A stretch of DNA of 64,000 nucleotides, from contig NW_004454173.1 in assembly GCF_000283155.1 (NCBI RefSeq), positions 12,035,359 through 12,099,358 of the forward strand, in the 5' to 3' direction. How positions within the stretch are numbered: the first letter of the stretch is position 1; each line of letters starts with the position of its first letter. Made by a program: the position numbers and the translations under genes. The DNA comes from Ceratotherium simum simum. Taxonomy: Eukaryota; Chordata; Mammalia; Perissodactyla; Rhinocerotidae. Below the pieces are notes generated by a model, which had not been told where the DNA came from, searched no databases, and was given only the letters and a program-made list of their open reading frames with translations. Shown here one piece after another: positions 1 through 11,884 of the stretch.

Positions 1-674
1 TAATGTTAAGCTTTAAAGGTTAAGATTGTTTAGGTATGAATAAAAGTATTATTCCTCTTCAAAATAAGAGTTTTATCATGCTATATAGTCCTTTGGACTG
101 TGAGACACCAAATTTGAAACAATTATTTTTTTCTAGATGGTTTGCTTTAAGTGCCTTAATTGTATAAAATCTTCACACACTGAGCACATGAAGCAAAGAC
201 ATCAAACTATAAATCTTAGAAGGTGATTTTAGATCCCTTTCTCTCTTTTTCACTTTTTCATTTCTGAAAAATAAGATGCCTGTTTCAGTTCAGTAAATAT
301 GGTAATATCAAATCCAAGTAGAATAGTACATCTCATCTTGTCTTCATTTTTTAAGATGAGAGAGTTTATAGAATGGAGAATAAAATCGTTTTATTAGTTT
401 TGTTAGTTGACTCCTTCTAGTATAAAAATATGAATCTTTTTAGCAGTAAGTCACTCTATTGTAAATCCTTTATATGTTTAAAAATAATTTATAAGAAAGG
501 AATTATAGAAAAATGGGAAAAGATGCCTAAATTAATACCATATACATGAATGATAGCATTTATAGTTGTCATTTTAAATGTTACATGAAGGCATATATGT
601 AAATAAAAACATTGCGTATGTTAGTCTAAATGAAATTAATGGTTTCTCCTTTTATATACTCTCACAATACTTGT

Positions 675-1035
675 ACTTTCCTTCATTGCATTCATTTATT
701 CATTATTCAACAACATTTATTAAGTGTCTGCTGTACTACAGTTCTAGACTCTGAGTGATACCTGTCAACAAAATAGACAGAAATTATGGATCTCATGGAG
801 CTTATATTCTAGTGGGGATGATACAGATACTAAACAAGTATGTCAGATGGTGATAAGTATTCTAGAGAAAAGAAAGTACATCAGGGCAGGTGGTAGGGAA
901 TGTTGGATTGAGGAGTGTATCATTTTTATATAGAATGGTCAGGGAAGGTTTCACTGAGAGGATGATAGTTGGGTGATGACCTGAATTTGATGAGAGACAG
1001 AGCTATGGCGGATATTTGGGTAAGTGTGTTTCAGA
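675..1035 (-). mobile_element. Ancient LINE remnant (L2-like), antisense
   Basis: It reads TTCAACAACATTTATTAAGTG, then CAACAAAATAGACAGAAATT, ATGGAGCTTATATTCTAGTGGGG and GGTCAGGGAAGGTTTCACTGA. This order is typical of a widespread old mammalian repeat that I place with L2-type LINEs. The exact family is unsure. Confidence 0.5.
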
Positions 1036-1504
1036 CAAGTTCAAAAGCCTTGTGTTGGGTGCTGACTCAGCATATTTAGAAACATAAGAAATTGTGTAAT
1101 TATTTATCTCTGTCTTGCTCATTATTGTATACTTGACAGTATAGTGCCAAACACTTGATAGGCAGTGGGACAGTGGATAAATATGGATGAATTCATGAAT
1201 GATGAGGGGAAATTTTGGAGGAATCCTTTTTTTTTTTTCCCCTTTTTATTTATTTATTTTCCCGTTTTTTTTTTTTTTTTCAATTCACACTACTACAATA
1301 TTTTGAGCTGCAAGGATTTTTTATAGGTCATAAGAAACCAAGAGAGCTCTTGAGGTAGAATGAGTCTTCCAGAAGTCACTGTTAATTATTAGTAGTGTTC
1401 TTAGGACGGCAAAGATTTTTCTCTCTTATTCTAACTATTGATAGGGAATCCTTTTGTTTCAGATGCCTGGTCTAGACATGGGAAGACACTTGATGCGGAA
1501 GACC

Positions 1505-1645
1505 TCCTTACAGTCGAATCTGGAATCAGATATCTGGGTTGAAATTCCTGTTTGACACTTGTGAGCTGTGTGACACCACTCCCACCCCCTGTTAGTTCAC
1601 CTTTAAATGCCCAGGTTTTCTTATCTGTAAGGCATATATTGTTAT
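1505..1645 (+). mobile_element. MIR SINE fragment
   Basis: It has the MIR core order: GGAATCAGAT.TCTGGGTT, then TGTGAGCTGTGTGAC, then a decayed CAGTTTTCTTATCTGTAA. Confidence 0.6.
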
Positions 1646-1775
1646 TCCCTTTCCAGTATTCTTTACACCATAAACATTTTCTCTTGCATAGTGGGATTTT
1701 CTCATTAATCTTCTAATATACTACTCATGTAGACTGTTCTTTCCCTTTTTGTTTTGTTCTGTCCCTTTTTTAAAA

Positions 1776-1900
1776 GAGCGTTATGATTAAGAACATAGAA
1801 CTTTGGAATCGGACATACTTGGGTTCTACGAAAGCTTACTTCTTAAAGTTATTTGTTAACACGTGTCAAAGTTTTATCTAACTAATGAGGGAACAATCAG
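1776..1900 (+). mobile_element. MIR SINE fragment
   Basis: GATTAAGAACATAGAACTTTGGAATCGG followed by ACATACTTGGGTTC matches the tRNA-like head and core of MIR. The 3' part is degraded and abuts the eIF1A pseudogene. Confidence 0.55.
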
Positions 1901-1952
1901 GAAGACAAAAGAACTGCTTCCAAGAGTATCTGAGCTTCAGGAGTTCATATAT

Positions 1953-2076
1953 TCATTTAGGAAAGGGATGCCGAGATAAAATTGCTAAGCTACAGAGAAA
2001 GACAAGGAATGTATCTCCTATATCACCTTTGGGGTTAATCCTCAGAAACCTTGGAATGTAAAATGCTGAGTTCAAT
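1953..2076 (-). pseudogene. Probable 3' UTR remnant of the eIF1A pseudogene
   Basis: This - strand sequence follows directly from the pseudogene stop and precedes MIR-like DNA at 1776-1900. I assign it by position only; the true 3' end of the retrocopy is not visible. Confidence 0.35.
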
Positions 2077-2506
2077 TTAGATAGCATCATGGTCTTTCTC
2101 ATTATCTCCAGTATCATCAAACTGAATTTCATCATCCTCTCCAGCACCAAATGTATCTGTTTCATTGATTTTAGCATGTTTTGGAAACTTGCCATATGCC
2201 TTCAGTCTTATACCTTCATCTGCATTGTATTTTAAAATTACATCAGCTTTGTTACTTCGATAGTCTGGCATACCAACCAATATAATGTCTGAGGTATTTA
2301 TTCAAACCATTTTTATAAATTTTCCTTTGATAGAACATAACCACTTTACACCATTAAAACATATTGCTTCAAATCATCCGTTTTCCAACATTTGATTACG
2401 TGAGCATACTCTTATTCATCCACTGTACACACCAACTTTTTTCAGATTCAGTCTCATTCTTACCACTGCCACTGTTTTTACCGCCTTTACCTTTATTTTT
2501 GGGCAT
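2077..2506 (-). pseudogene. EIF1AX: Processed pseudogene of translation initiation factor eIF1A
   Basis: Read on the - strand from ATG 2506-2504, the product starts MPKNKGKGGKN and ends in a clear eIF1A C-terminus ([32 protein letters not shown]) with stop at 2079-2077. The span of 430 bp nearly equals the 435 bp of the intact 144-codon gene, and no introns interrupt it. The middle is full-length but broken: the stretch after ESEK reads with substitutions and small indels, so the N-terminal and C-terminal halves lie in different frames. GC-rich sequence above 2506 resembles the parent 5' UTR (GGAAAGAAGTCCGAGATGCC on the - strand). I saw no convincing poly-A tail or target duplications. eIF1A normally binds the 40S subunit during scanning; this copy is dead. 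Confidence 0.9.
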
Positions 2507-4718
2507 GGCAATGCCTTGCGGCATCTCGGACTTCTTTCCTGTGGTGGCAGTGGCAGCTACTCCTCTGAGTGGCACACAAGTCGAAGTAGCACGTGTTGCA
2601 AAGTGGCACTGCATGCGCGGGAGAATTTAGGGAGTGAGCTTTTCTGAGACAGCCTCAGTGACAGTGAATTTCTTTCCTTCCCTCTTCCCTTTCCATGTGT
2701 GTTAATGTTTTTAAGGTTTTCTAGGCAGGTCTAGAGTAACCTTTACTCCTGTGATTTCTTAGGCTCATTGCTAGGGTGGACCTCTCTTCTTGGGTCTTGA
2801 CTGAAAGTCCTAAGGATTCAGTGAGGACTCTTTACCTTGCTTGTGAGAACTTGAGTGATTCCTCGCCCTGTGTGAGCTCTGGGAATTATTTAGCTTTAGC
2901 TACCTGGTAATTTTTCTTTCCCAGAGGTTGTTTTTGCTGAGCCTTATGGGTTTTCACCCTGTGCACATGCGGGGTGGTATTCAGGTAATTTAAGGGGATC
3001 TTTTTTTTTTTTTTTTTAATAAGTCTTTGTGTAGCTCTGTCACTTAGGGATTTTTCCCCCAAAATAATTGTTGCCTTGGCCTTTCTGTACTTGGATCTCT
3101 GTCTTTTCAACTCAGCAATGCACTGGATTCTATTTGGGTTTCCCTCCTACATACTGCAGTCCCAAAAGTGCTTTCAGAAAGACATCTCTGGTAATTACAG
3201 GGCTCACCTGTTTTGTTTCCCTTTTTTTAGGAAATCAGTTTTGAGCTGCCTGTTGTCCAATATCAGATACATAGTTTGTCCAGTTTTCTAGTTGTTTACA
3301 TTTGGAAGTTAATTTTCGATCTTATTACTCCCTCATAGGTGAAAGTAAAGATCTGTTAACACTTTTAAAATGAAGAATGGTATTTTTAGCAAGTGATTCA
3401 TCCTGCCCATTTCAGATTGTGTTCAAATACTATTATATGTAAAAATTCGTTTTATAAATGTTGCCTAAATTAATTTATCTTAATGACAACATTTCTGTTA
3501 TTTTTCCACACGTTGCTGTAAGTAAAACCTGCTTTGGCTGCTTTTCATCTAATATTAGTTACCAGTCAACTGATGCATTAAATTAAAATTGGTGTAACTT
3601 TAATGATGTAATAGCTGGTTCTTTTTGGTACTTTTGTGCCTCACTGATGATCACTGGCTCTTTTATGGTACTTTTTCTTTCCCTTTAAACAGGATTCAAT
3701 ATAACTAAAAAAAAAAAAGCTTAACATGCTCTTACTTAGTGCAAGGGCAAGTTATTTAGCCTCTTTATACTAAAAAAATGTTTTTTATTCATCTATTGAG
3801 ATACAGTTAAATAGTATAAGTTTAGTACTGCTCCTTATTTCTTTAAAATTCCTCCAATTGGTAATTGGAAAAGCGCTGGTAATTGGAAGTAGAATATAAA
3901 CCAATAAATTGGTGTGAGGTTAATTGAGAAAGTCTCATTAAGTTTGGGATGATGAAAAAAGAATGTGTTTAGTGAAGAACAATACACTGAGCCTAGTTTT
4001 TTTTTTTTTTAAAGGATATGAGGTGCTCCTGAAAGGGTTAATTACTCGCATGTTTATGGTCGATGCAGTTGGTGACATGAGCTTTATTCTGTCATTAGTG
4101 CTTACAGTGTTTCGGTAACTGTACTACGTGCAAGGTACCCTATCTGATAGTCACTGTGTGCCTATGCTGTTCTGGGAAGAGAGACATGAAATTCTTAGGG
4201 GAATGTTTGAAAATGAGCCGGTAGTAGCATTGTGATTTGTATGTTGTGTGCTCCGGCTTAGTAAAGGCGTTTTGACTCTGATATCAGAATTGGACATTGT
4301 ACATCTTAAGAAAAAACTACTGAGGAAATTTATAGTTATAATTTATATATCTCTCAAGGGATGCGGGTCAGGATTGTAATTATAGGTGAGAGAACTATAA
4401 ATGCATTAATTCCGACAGATGACAACAAAATGTCTGAATTTGATTGTTACTTTTTATTATTTCTTAAAAAATATTTTCTGATACCTTTAAAAATTACTGT
4501 TTCTAGATATATCCATTGAGTTTGGTGTAGTAAAAGGCTATTTATTTTTGATGGCAGATGTAAAATGCAGACATCTAATTATTTAAGATCTTTTAGATAC
4601 TGATGACTATTCACTTGTGAAAACATTCAAACTGATGTATGATAGTCACTAGATCTGTTTGCCAGAGCTGCTTTGTTTTTGGTCTGTTACTGCTAAAAGA
4701 AATGAGTTTACCTGTAGT

Positions 4719-4732
4719 GTTGCCTAGGCAAC
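4719..4732. promoter_or_regulatory. Perfect palindromic X-box (RFX-type site)
   Basis: GTTGCCTAGGCAAC is a perfect 14-bp palindrome and fits the RFX X-box consensus of two GTTGCC half-sites with a 2-bp centre. RFX factors bind such sites in ciliary and MHC class II genes. It lies in non-repetitive DNA. Binding is inferred. Confidence 0.5.
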
Positions 4733-4904
4733 ATGGATGCCCTGCATTTCATCCTCCTAAACTGTTCACCATTGAAATTCATGAATTATGTTTGTTATTT
4801 TGGTAGTGTGTTCCCTTGTAACTCTGCCCCTAAAGAGTAATAATCCCTTGGTCAGCCAATCCATATTGCTTTGATTCATTTGGAGTTGAGAACAAGAACT
4901 CCGT

Positions 4905-5335
4905 AGTTAAATAGATCTGGCTGTGAATCTTGGCTCCTCCTGGTTTTGTGACCTTAAGCAAGTTACTTACCCTCTGCTGGTTTATTTCATATTAGTATAG
5001 TTTAGTAGTTAATTGAGTGGACTTTGGAGCCAGGTTGTGAGGATTTGAATCCTGGCTCTGCTACTTATAAGCTGTGTGACTTCGGGCAAGTTACTAACTT
5101 TGCTGCCTCCTCTTTCTCATCTGTAAATTTGGGATATTAATACTACTTATCTATAAAACACTTTGGGTAAACCTGGCACATAGTGAGCACTCAATAAATG
5201 TTTGCTGTTATTATCTTCTATAAAATGAGGATAAAAATAACTTAATAGGGTTGTTATGGGGTCTGAATGAATAAAATAAATAAAACACTTTGCACAGGGA
5301 CCTAGTACATGTTCAGTAAATGATGGTACTATAAT
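4905..5335 (+). mobile_element. MIR SINE interrupted by a second MIR
   Basis: The head and core lie at 4905-4990 (TTGTGACCTTAAGCAAGTTACTTACC) and the matching tail at 5216-5335 (TATAAAATGAGGATAAAAAT, GGGTTGTTATGGGG, GTTCAGTAAATGATG). A complete second MIR at 5010-5215 sits between them. Confidence 0.65.
5010..5215 (+). mobile_element. MIR SINE, near full length, nested
   Basis: The motif order is complete: GTGGACTTTGGAGCCAGG, TTTGAATCCTGGCTCTGCTA, AAGCTGTGTGACTTCGGGCA, TCATCTGTAAATT and AGTGAGCACTCAATAAATG. Confidence 0.85.
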
Positions 5336-5829
5336 GGGATTGATGATAATTATGATCATGCAGGAGATATGTCTGTGGAATAAGCATAGATCCAAGATTT
5401 GAAACAGACGAGACCACACTGGAGCTCCACTGATTTGCTAATTGGTCAAGAGACACAGAGTGAGTTCTGTCATTCTCTGAGGTCACTTGTTCAAAACAAA
5501 TCAACTTTTCTATCCCAGCTGGTACACAAGTTGTGGTAGATGAAAAATTCTGTCTAATAAGACTTCAGAATTATAATCTTACTTATACCTGTTGTGATAT
5601 CACTACAGTTGGGATTGGCCACACTCTGCAGATGGCCAAGGAAGTAAAAGAATTTATTGGGAAAAGCTTTTACATCAGCTGTATTAGATTAAAGATACGA
5701 TATAAAACTTCTCCCAATATCAAGAGTTATTCAGAAGCTGTGAAAAATGGATAGGGAGTCATGATGCAGGCTGCTAGTATTCTAGCTAACCCTAAAATCT
5801 GTTTTCCCCTTCTTCTATAGTAATAGAAT

Positions 5830-6290
5830 CCTGAGTTTTTTTTTAGCTGGGTAAATTGATGCCGGAATGGAAAGACTGTATTTCCCAGCTGTGTGACTGA
5901 GTTCTGACAAAAGAGATGAAAACAGAAGTATTATGTGTGTGTGCTTGTGAGGGGCACTGGCTCAGCTGGAAGAGACCCCTTTTTGCCATTCAGTTTCTCT
6001 TCTTCCTTTTGACCTGTATTGAAGACATGATAACTGGAGCTTTAGCAAACATTTTGGACCATGAGGTGATCTTGACAATGGAAGCCAGGCACCTAGAATG
6101 GTGGAAGAGAAAGTTAGAAGCTTGGGTCCCTGAGGATACGGTGCAACCACCAGGTTTACATTGTCTATCTCTAGACTTCTTTTACAAAAGAAAGAAAGAA
6201 ACCCCAATCTTGTTTAAGCTAAGCTACTGCTGTGTTGGGGTATTCTGTAATGTGCAGAACCATATCCTTATACTGAGGGGAAGAAGTGTA
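5830..6290 (+). mobile_element. Old LTR or related interspersed repeat (ERVL-MaLR-like)
   Basis: The sequence has the order TTTCCCAGCTGTGTGAC, GACATGATAACTGGAGC, TTTTGGACCATGAGGTGA, GGAAGCCAGGC, CTGAGGATACGGTGCAACCACC and CTTGTTTAAGC, which I recall from a common mammalian repeat with LTR features. A chance ORF of 148 codons crosses it and is not a gene. The class is uncertain. Confidence 0.45.
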
Positions 6291-7194
6291 AATAATAAAG
6301 CACCATTGAGATTTAATGGTTTGTGTATAGAGGGAAATGTGTTGGGGGGAGCGAAGATATAAGGAGAATTGAAGGAGAGTAGTATAAATGGCTAAGGGAT
6401 TGAGAAGATTGTGGATCTACTTTGATCATACTGGTGAAATTTTATTACATTAATGGGAAATATGAAACTTTTATGGGAAAAAAGGAAATATTTAATAATT
6501 CAGTAACATTACAACGAGTTATCAAATCACATTTTGTTAGATATTGGGGGTGGTTAGAAGAGCTTATGAAATCAGTCGGGGGGGCATAAGTCATTCTTGT
6601 CTTTAGGAAATTAACAGGTATTTATAGGTTGCTATTGTTAGCTTGTTATGCCATTGTTAAATGAAGTACTTATAACTGTAGATTTTTTTTTTTCTGGTAA
6701 ATTCCTTTTTATTAATGACACTTCATGTCTCCTCTCAAAATTTTGGATTGGCAAATATGAAAAAGATGTTAGAAAACATTGGATTAGCCATTTTCTGTGG
6801 AAGAGGTTGAAAAAAGATTATTTGGGAGCCTACACAGCAAATGGTTGATATTCTTTCACTCTTTTACATAAAGGTGATTCTAAAAAAAGTGTTTATGTAT
6901 TGATACTTGGGCTCTTACTTTTTAATGGTTTCTGTGACACCAAAATAATTGATTTGACGCATTTAATTCAGTAGCTTTGGATAGACAAAGGTTTAGATAC
7001 CTGACTATAGAATTTTACAATCTCTTTAAGCATGTTGCCTAATTTATGATTTGGTTTATTTGGATAATGTGGAATTATAGGCCTAGAAAGACTACAGGAG
7101 GTCATATATTTCATTGTAATTTATCAAATGTGGTTTCTATATAGTTTTTACATTTGTTTTTTCCTTGTGGATCTATTCATTACTTTCCATATAT

Positions 7195-7925
7195 CTCTGA
7201 CTATTTAAATTTTGTTGATGGACACTTAGGTTGTTTCCATGTCTTGGCTATTGTAAATAATGTTGCAGTAAACATGGGGGTGCAGATATCTTTTTGAAGT
7301 AGTGATTTTGTTTCCTTTGGATAAATACCCAGAAGTGGAGTTGCTGGATCGTATGGTAGTTCTATTTTTAATTTTTTGAGGAACCTCTATACCATTTTCC
7401 ATAGTGGCTGCACCAATTTACATTCCAACCAATGGTGCACAAGGGTTTCCTTTTCTCTACATCCTCACCAATACTTGTTATTTCTAGTCTTTTGATAATA
7501 GCCATTCTAACAGGTGTGAGGTGATACCTCACTGTGGTTTTGCTTTGCATTTTGCCAATGATTAGTGGTGTTGAGCACCTTTTCATGTACCTGTTGGCCA
7601 TTTGTATGTTGTCTTTTGAAAAATGCCTATTCAGATCTTCTGCCCATTTTTTAAATGGATTGTTTGAGTTTTTCTCTATTGAGTTATGTGAGTTCTTTAT
7701 GTATTTTGGATATTACCTCTTATCAGATATATGACTTGTAGATATTTTCTCCCATTTTGTAGATTGCCTTTTCATTTTGTTGATGGTTTCCTTTGCTGTA
7801 CAGAAGTGCTTTTTTAATGTAGTTCCACTTGTTTATTTTTGATTTTGTTGCCTTTGCTTTTGGTGTGAAACCCAAAAAATCATTGCCAAGACTGATGTCA
7901 AGGAGTTTATACGATCTTGGTACAG
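7195..7925 (-). mobile_element. L1 fragment, antisense (ORF2 C-terminus)
   Basis: The - strand encodes L1 ORF2 C-terminal signatures: [35 protein letters not shown] and [15 protein letters not shown]. Stops and frame changes show it is dead. Confidence 0.85.
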
Positions 7926-8119
7926 AGTCTACTTGAATTAAGGAAAGGCTGACCATAACTACTTTATTTACTAATAAATAATCGTAGCTTTCATTTATCA
8001 AATTCATACTATCTGGTAGTCAGTGGGACTAGCACTTTACATACATATCTCAATTCAAGACTACTTTAAATATTCATTTAAACTAGCAAAAGGAAATAAA
8101 TTAGAGAGATAGAGTTAAT

Positions 8120-8530
8120 AGTCTGATTCAATCAAAATATAATAATAGCTATAATAATTATAGTTAATGTTTTATTTTATTTTTTATTTTTTTTGTGAGG
8201 AAGATCAGCCCTGAGCTAACATCCATGCCAATCCTCCTCTTTTTGCTGAGGAAGACTGGCCCTGAGCTAACATCTGGGCCAATCTTCCTCCACTTTATGT
8301 GGGATGCCACCACAGCATGGCCTGACAAGCGGTGCGTTGGTGCGCGCCCGGGATGGAACTGGGCTGCCAGCAGCGGAGCGCGCGCACTTAACCGCTACAC
8401 CCCAGGGCCGGCCCCTGATGTTTTAATTCTGTTAGACCCCAAATGAATATTATTAACTCTAATTTACAGAGAGGTTAAATAATTTGGCCATAGTCACACA
8501 GCTAGAAAGTAGAGGAAATGGGCAAACACT
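8120..8530 (-). mobile_element. MIR fragment split by an ERE
   Basis: The right part (8440-8530) reads TTTACAGAGAGGTTAAATAA and CACACAGCTAGAAAGTAGAG, the antisense MIR core. The left part before the ERE is very degraded. Confidence 0.5.
8175..8415 (-). mobile_element. ERE SINE (perissodactyl tRNA-derived)
   Basis: It shows the antisense order: T-rich tail, GTGAGGAAGATCAGCCC, GAGCTAACATC twice, GCATGGCCTGACAAGC and GGGCCGGCCCC. Imperfect flanking repeats TTAATGTTTTA and TGATGTTTTA look like a target duplication. Confidence 0.9.
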
Positions 8531-9384
8531 CTTCTAGTTGACTCTAAAACTCGCTCTCTATTAAACCTCTGATGATTATATTGTTAAATGTCATTGAGTG
8601 TCTCTTTGTATAGATGTTTTAGTAGTTGCTTTAAGTATTGCGTTAAAAATACATAACTCATCACAGCCTACTCGGGTTGCTGTTTTACCAGTTTGAGTGA
8701 CGGGTAGACACTACCTCTCTGTAAATCACATCACCCTCTCTCCTTTATAATATAATTGTCTTAAATATTTCCTCTACCTGTATTTAAAACAATAACAGAC
8801 AGTGTTATACGTTTTGCTTCAACTGTCAAACATAATGTAGAAAACTCAAGAAGAGAAGGGAAAGTCTATTGCATTTATCCATATTTTTGCTCTTTCTATT
8901 GCTCCTTCTTCTGGGATATATGAGGAAAAAAGAAAACTGGGAGAACTCACTGCCATGTTGTTCCTTTAATCCCTAGATCGCTATCAGGTCTGCCTTTTCT
9001 TTCCACCTTTCATAGTGTTCTTGTATGTGTTTTATATAGAATGTCCAGGGTTTTTAGCTGTCCTTAGTGGGAGGGGTAGGGAGAAGTGTGTCTTCTCTGT
9101 CTTGGTCTAGAACCGGTCACTTCACTATGCCTCAACTGTAAAAAAATTAAGTCAAATAGAGTTGTTTTATCTAGCTTTCCTAACAATGTGCTATTTGGGA
9201 GGAAAAGTTTAAGGCCTTTATATATCTCTGAATTGAATTATACTCGACACATCCTAGTTATACATAACCTTTTCCTTGGGTTAAAAGATATGTGATGTAG
9301 AAGGAGATTTTCTAGCTTCTCTTGCAATTCTTATAGTCAGCAGATTCTCCTTAATAACAATAATAAAATAATAGCTGTCTTTGA

Positions 9385-9595
9385 TTTTGGTTTTGCCACT
9401 TCCTGGCTTTGCGACGTTGGGAAAGTTATCTAATCTCAACGTGCCTTAATTTCCTCCCCTGTAAAGTGGGGATGGTGGTACTTACATCATAAGGTTGTTG
9501 AGAAGATTAAATAGTATTATAGTTGTGAAGCAATAAGGAAAGTACTTTGCATTCAGGAAGCCCTGTATAAATGTAGCTATTATCATCATTATACT
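9385..9595 (+). mobile_element. MIR SINE
   Basis: TTGCCACTTCCTGGCTTTGC, CCTGTAAAGTGGGGATGGTG, AGGTTGTTGAGAAGATTAAA and a decayed tail ending TGTAGCTATTATCATC. Confidence 0.75.
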
Positions 9596-9599
9596 TAGA

Positions 9600-9785
9600 A
9601 TGATAGGCCCATATGATAGGAATTATTACAATTATTTCAAAGATAAAAAAATTCAGGCTCAGAGAAGGTAAGATACCCTGCCTGGTTTTTTACTTGCCCA
9701 GTTCTGTATTGGTATTGCCAGTATTTACACCAAGTTTTTTATGACCTTAGAGCTTACACTTTTCAAGGTATCATGCTACCTCTCA
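9600..9785 (-). mobile_element. MIR-like fragment, antisense
   Basis: AAAAAATTCAGGCTCAGAGA and ACTTGCCCAGTTC resemble the antisense MIR core. It is strongly decayed. Confidence 0.4.
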
Positions 9786-10494
9786 GGATCATCAAATCCC
9801 TCTGCATCCTGCATTTTCACCTAACGTTATATTATGTGTATTTGTCTTCATACTTAACGTTTTAAACTGAGCCATAATATCTCACCAATGGTTGTACCAT
9901 AATTTACTTAAACTCTTCTTATTTTAGGTTATATAAATTGTCTCTATGTCACCCATCTGTTTCATGTATTAGTGAATTGAATACTAGCCGGTAATATTAT
10001 TATAATATTCTTCATACATGCAGTAATAAAGATTAGCCATTAAAGGGCTTTCATGCTTCTTATATGAGGATTGAAATGTGTGTTTTTTAAAAAAATATAT
10101 CCCTCTAAAATTTTCAGTAGCATTAAATGTTTATTACACTTTTGAATCTCTGTTCTTCTGTAGAAACAGTTTTAAATCTGTTTGAATCTGAATTTTTGAA
10201 TCTCTGTTCTTTAGAGAGGGTTCTCTACAAAGATAGTGAATCTTTATTCGTTATTTGTATTGTATATGACTTGGAATTTTTGCAGTGTATCTACCTGCCC
10301 TTATTAACTGTTAAATGTAATGTTTGAGGACTCAAGCTTATCAAGAGTTGGCTTTAATGCAATTCTTTGGTTTGAAATTATATTTGGATATATTTCTTTC
10401 TGTCTACTTTTGACATTTTCTGCATCTAAAAATGAATACACGTGAAAATGACTTTGAATCTTAGTTCTAATTCTTCTAAGGCTTGAATTTATTT

Positions 10495-11132
10495 ATTTAT
10501 TTATTGATGTTTTAATAGTTTATAACATTGTGAAATTTTGGGTTGTACCTTTTTGTTTGTCCATCACCACATATATGTCTCCCTTCACCCCTTGTGCCCA
10601 CCCCCTACCCCCATTGCCCCTGGTAACCACAATACAGTTTTCTCTGTCCATGTGTTGGTTTATATTCCACATATGAGTGAGATCATACAGTGTTTGTCTT
10701 TCTCTTTCTGGCTTACTTCACTTAACGTAATACCCTCCAGGCCCATCCATGTTGTTGCAAATGGGACGATTTTGTCTTTTTTTATGGCTGAGTAGTATTC
10801 CATTGTATATATATACACCACATCTTCTTGATCCAATCATCAGTCGAGGGACACTTAGGTTGCTTTCACTTCTTGGCTATAGTGAATAATGCTGCAATGA
10901 ACATAGGGGTGCATAAGCCTCTTTGGATTGTTGATTTCAGGTTCGTTGGATAGATTCCCAGTAGTGGGATGGCTGGATCATAGGGCATCTCTATTTTTAA
11001 TTCTTTGAGGAATCTCCATACCGTTTTCCATAGAGGCTGCACCAGTTTGCATTCCCACCAGCTATGTATGAGGGGTTCCTGTTTCTCCACGTCCTCTCCA
11101 ACATTTGTTGTTTTTTGTCTTGGTGATTATAG
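10495..11132 (-). mobile_element. 5'-truncated L1, antisense, with 18-bp target duplication
   Basis: TAAGGCTTGAATTTATTT occurs at 10477-10494 and again at 11133-11150, a perfect 18-bp target duplication. The - strand encodes the ORF2 C-terminus ([32 protein letters not shown]). The 3' end is A-rich (TATTTATTTATTTATT as seen on +). It is one of the youngest L1 copies here. Confidence 0.93.
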
Positions 11133-11194
11133 TAAGGCTTGAATTTATTTTTAACTATAGGTATTAAATAAAAATATATGTACACCAGGGTGAT

Positions 11195-11345
11195 ATTTAT
11201 GCATTCACTTTTTCATTTGACAAATATTAATAAAGGGCTTGCTCTGTTTTAGGCACTGTGTTCTGTGTCCCTGCTCTACTGGTACATACCTTTTAGTATA
11301 GGAAATAAGCCAGTTAAGTGTTATAGAGAATAATGGGGGATGGTG
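11195..11345 (-). mobile_element. L2-like remnant
   Basis: GCATTCACTTTTTCATTTGA, CAAATATTAATAAAGGGCTTG and TTAGGCACTGTG follow the antisense end of L2-type LINEs. Confidence 0.4.
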
Positions 11346-11884
11346 AGTGCTTTTTTAAAAAAGATAATGTGTTGTAGCATTTTTGTATGGTTTTGTAGTC
11401 ATTCTTTCATTCTTTTTTGCTTTCAGGGTCCCAGATTTGTTCAGGAGCGAGCCTACCCTTAGGATAAATCCTGATTAGTCTAAGCCATAATGGTAATCCC
11501 ATTCTGCTTGTCAGTGATTGATTTTGCAAGGGACAGATGAGTCAATCTTGGCTGGTAAGATGTGCAAATCTTCTAGGGGAGACTTCTGTCAGTAGTTTCC
11601 TCTCCCTTAAAATGAGACAGACTAGAAGAGATTACCAGTTGTTCTTTTATACATAATTACATGTGGCTGGAATTGAGGCAGACAACTAGCTACCATGAAT
11701 AGAGACAGCCTGAGGACTAAAGCTGACATGCCAAGGGGGTAGAATAGAAAGATAAAAAGAGATTTTTGACTATTTCATAGAGCTGTTGAATTAATTAACT
11801 TTTTATCAATTGAGTAATTAAAATTTCCTTATTTTTAAAGCCTTTTTGAGTTGGATTTTCTCTTTTATCCTAACATGTCATAAT

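Noticed and set aside
5916..6362. 148-codon + strand ORF, the longest in the window
   Set aside because: It runs through an old LTR-like repeat, has no splice or promoter support and resembles no protein.
8195..8446. 83-codon ORF with repeated PELTS(M/G)PI motif
   Set aside because: It is a translation of the ERE SINE; the same peptide recurs at other ERE copies.
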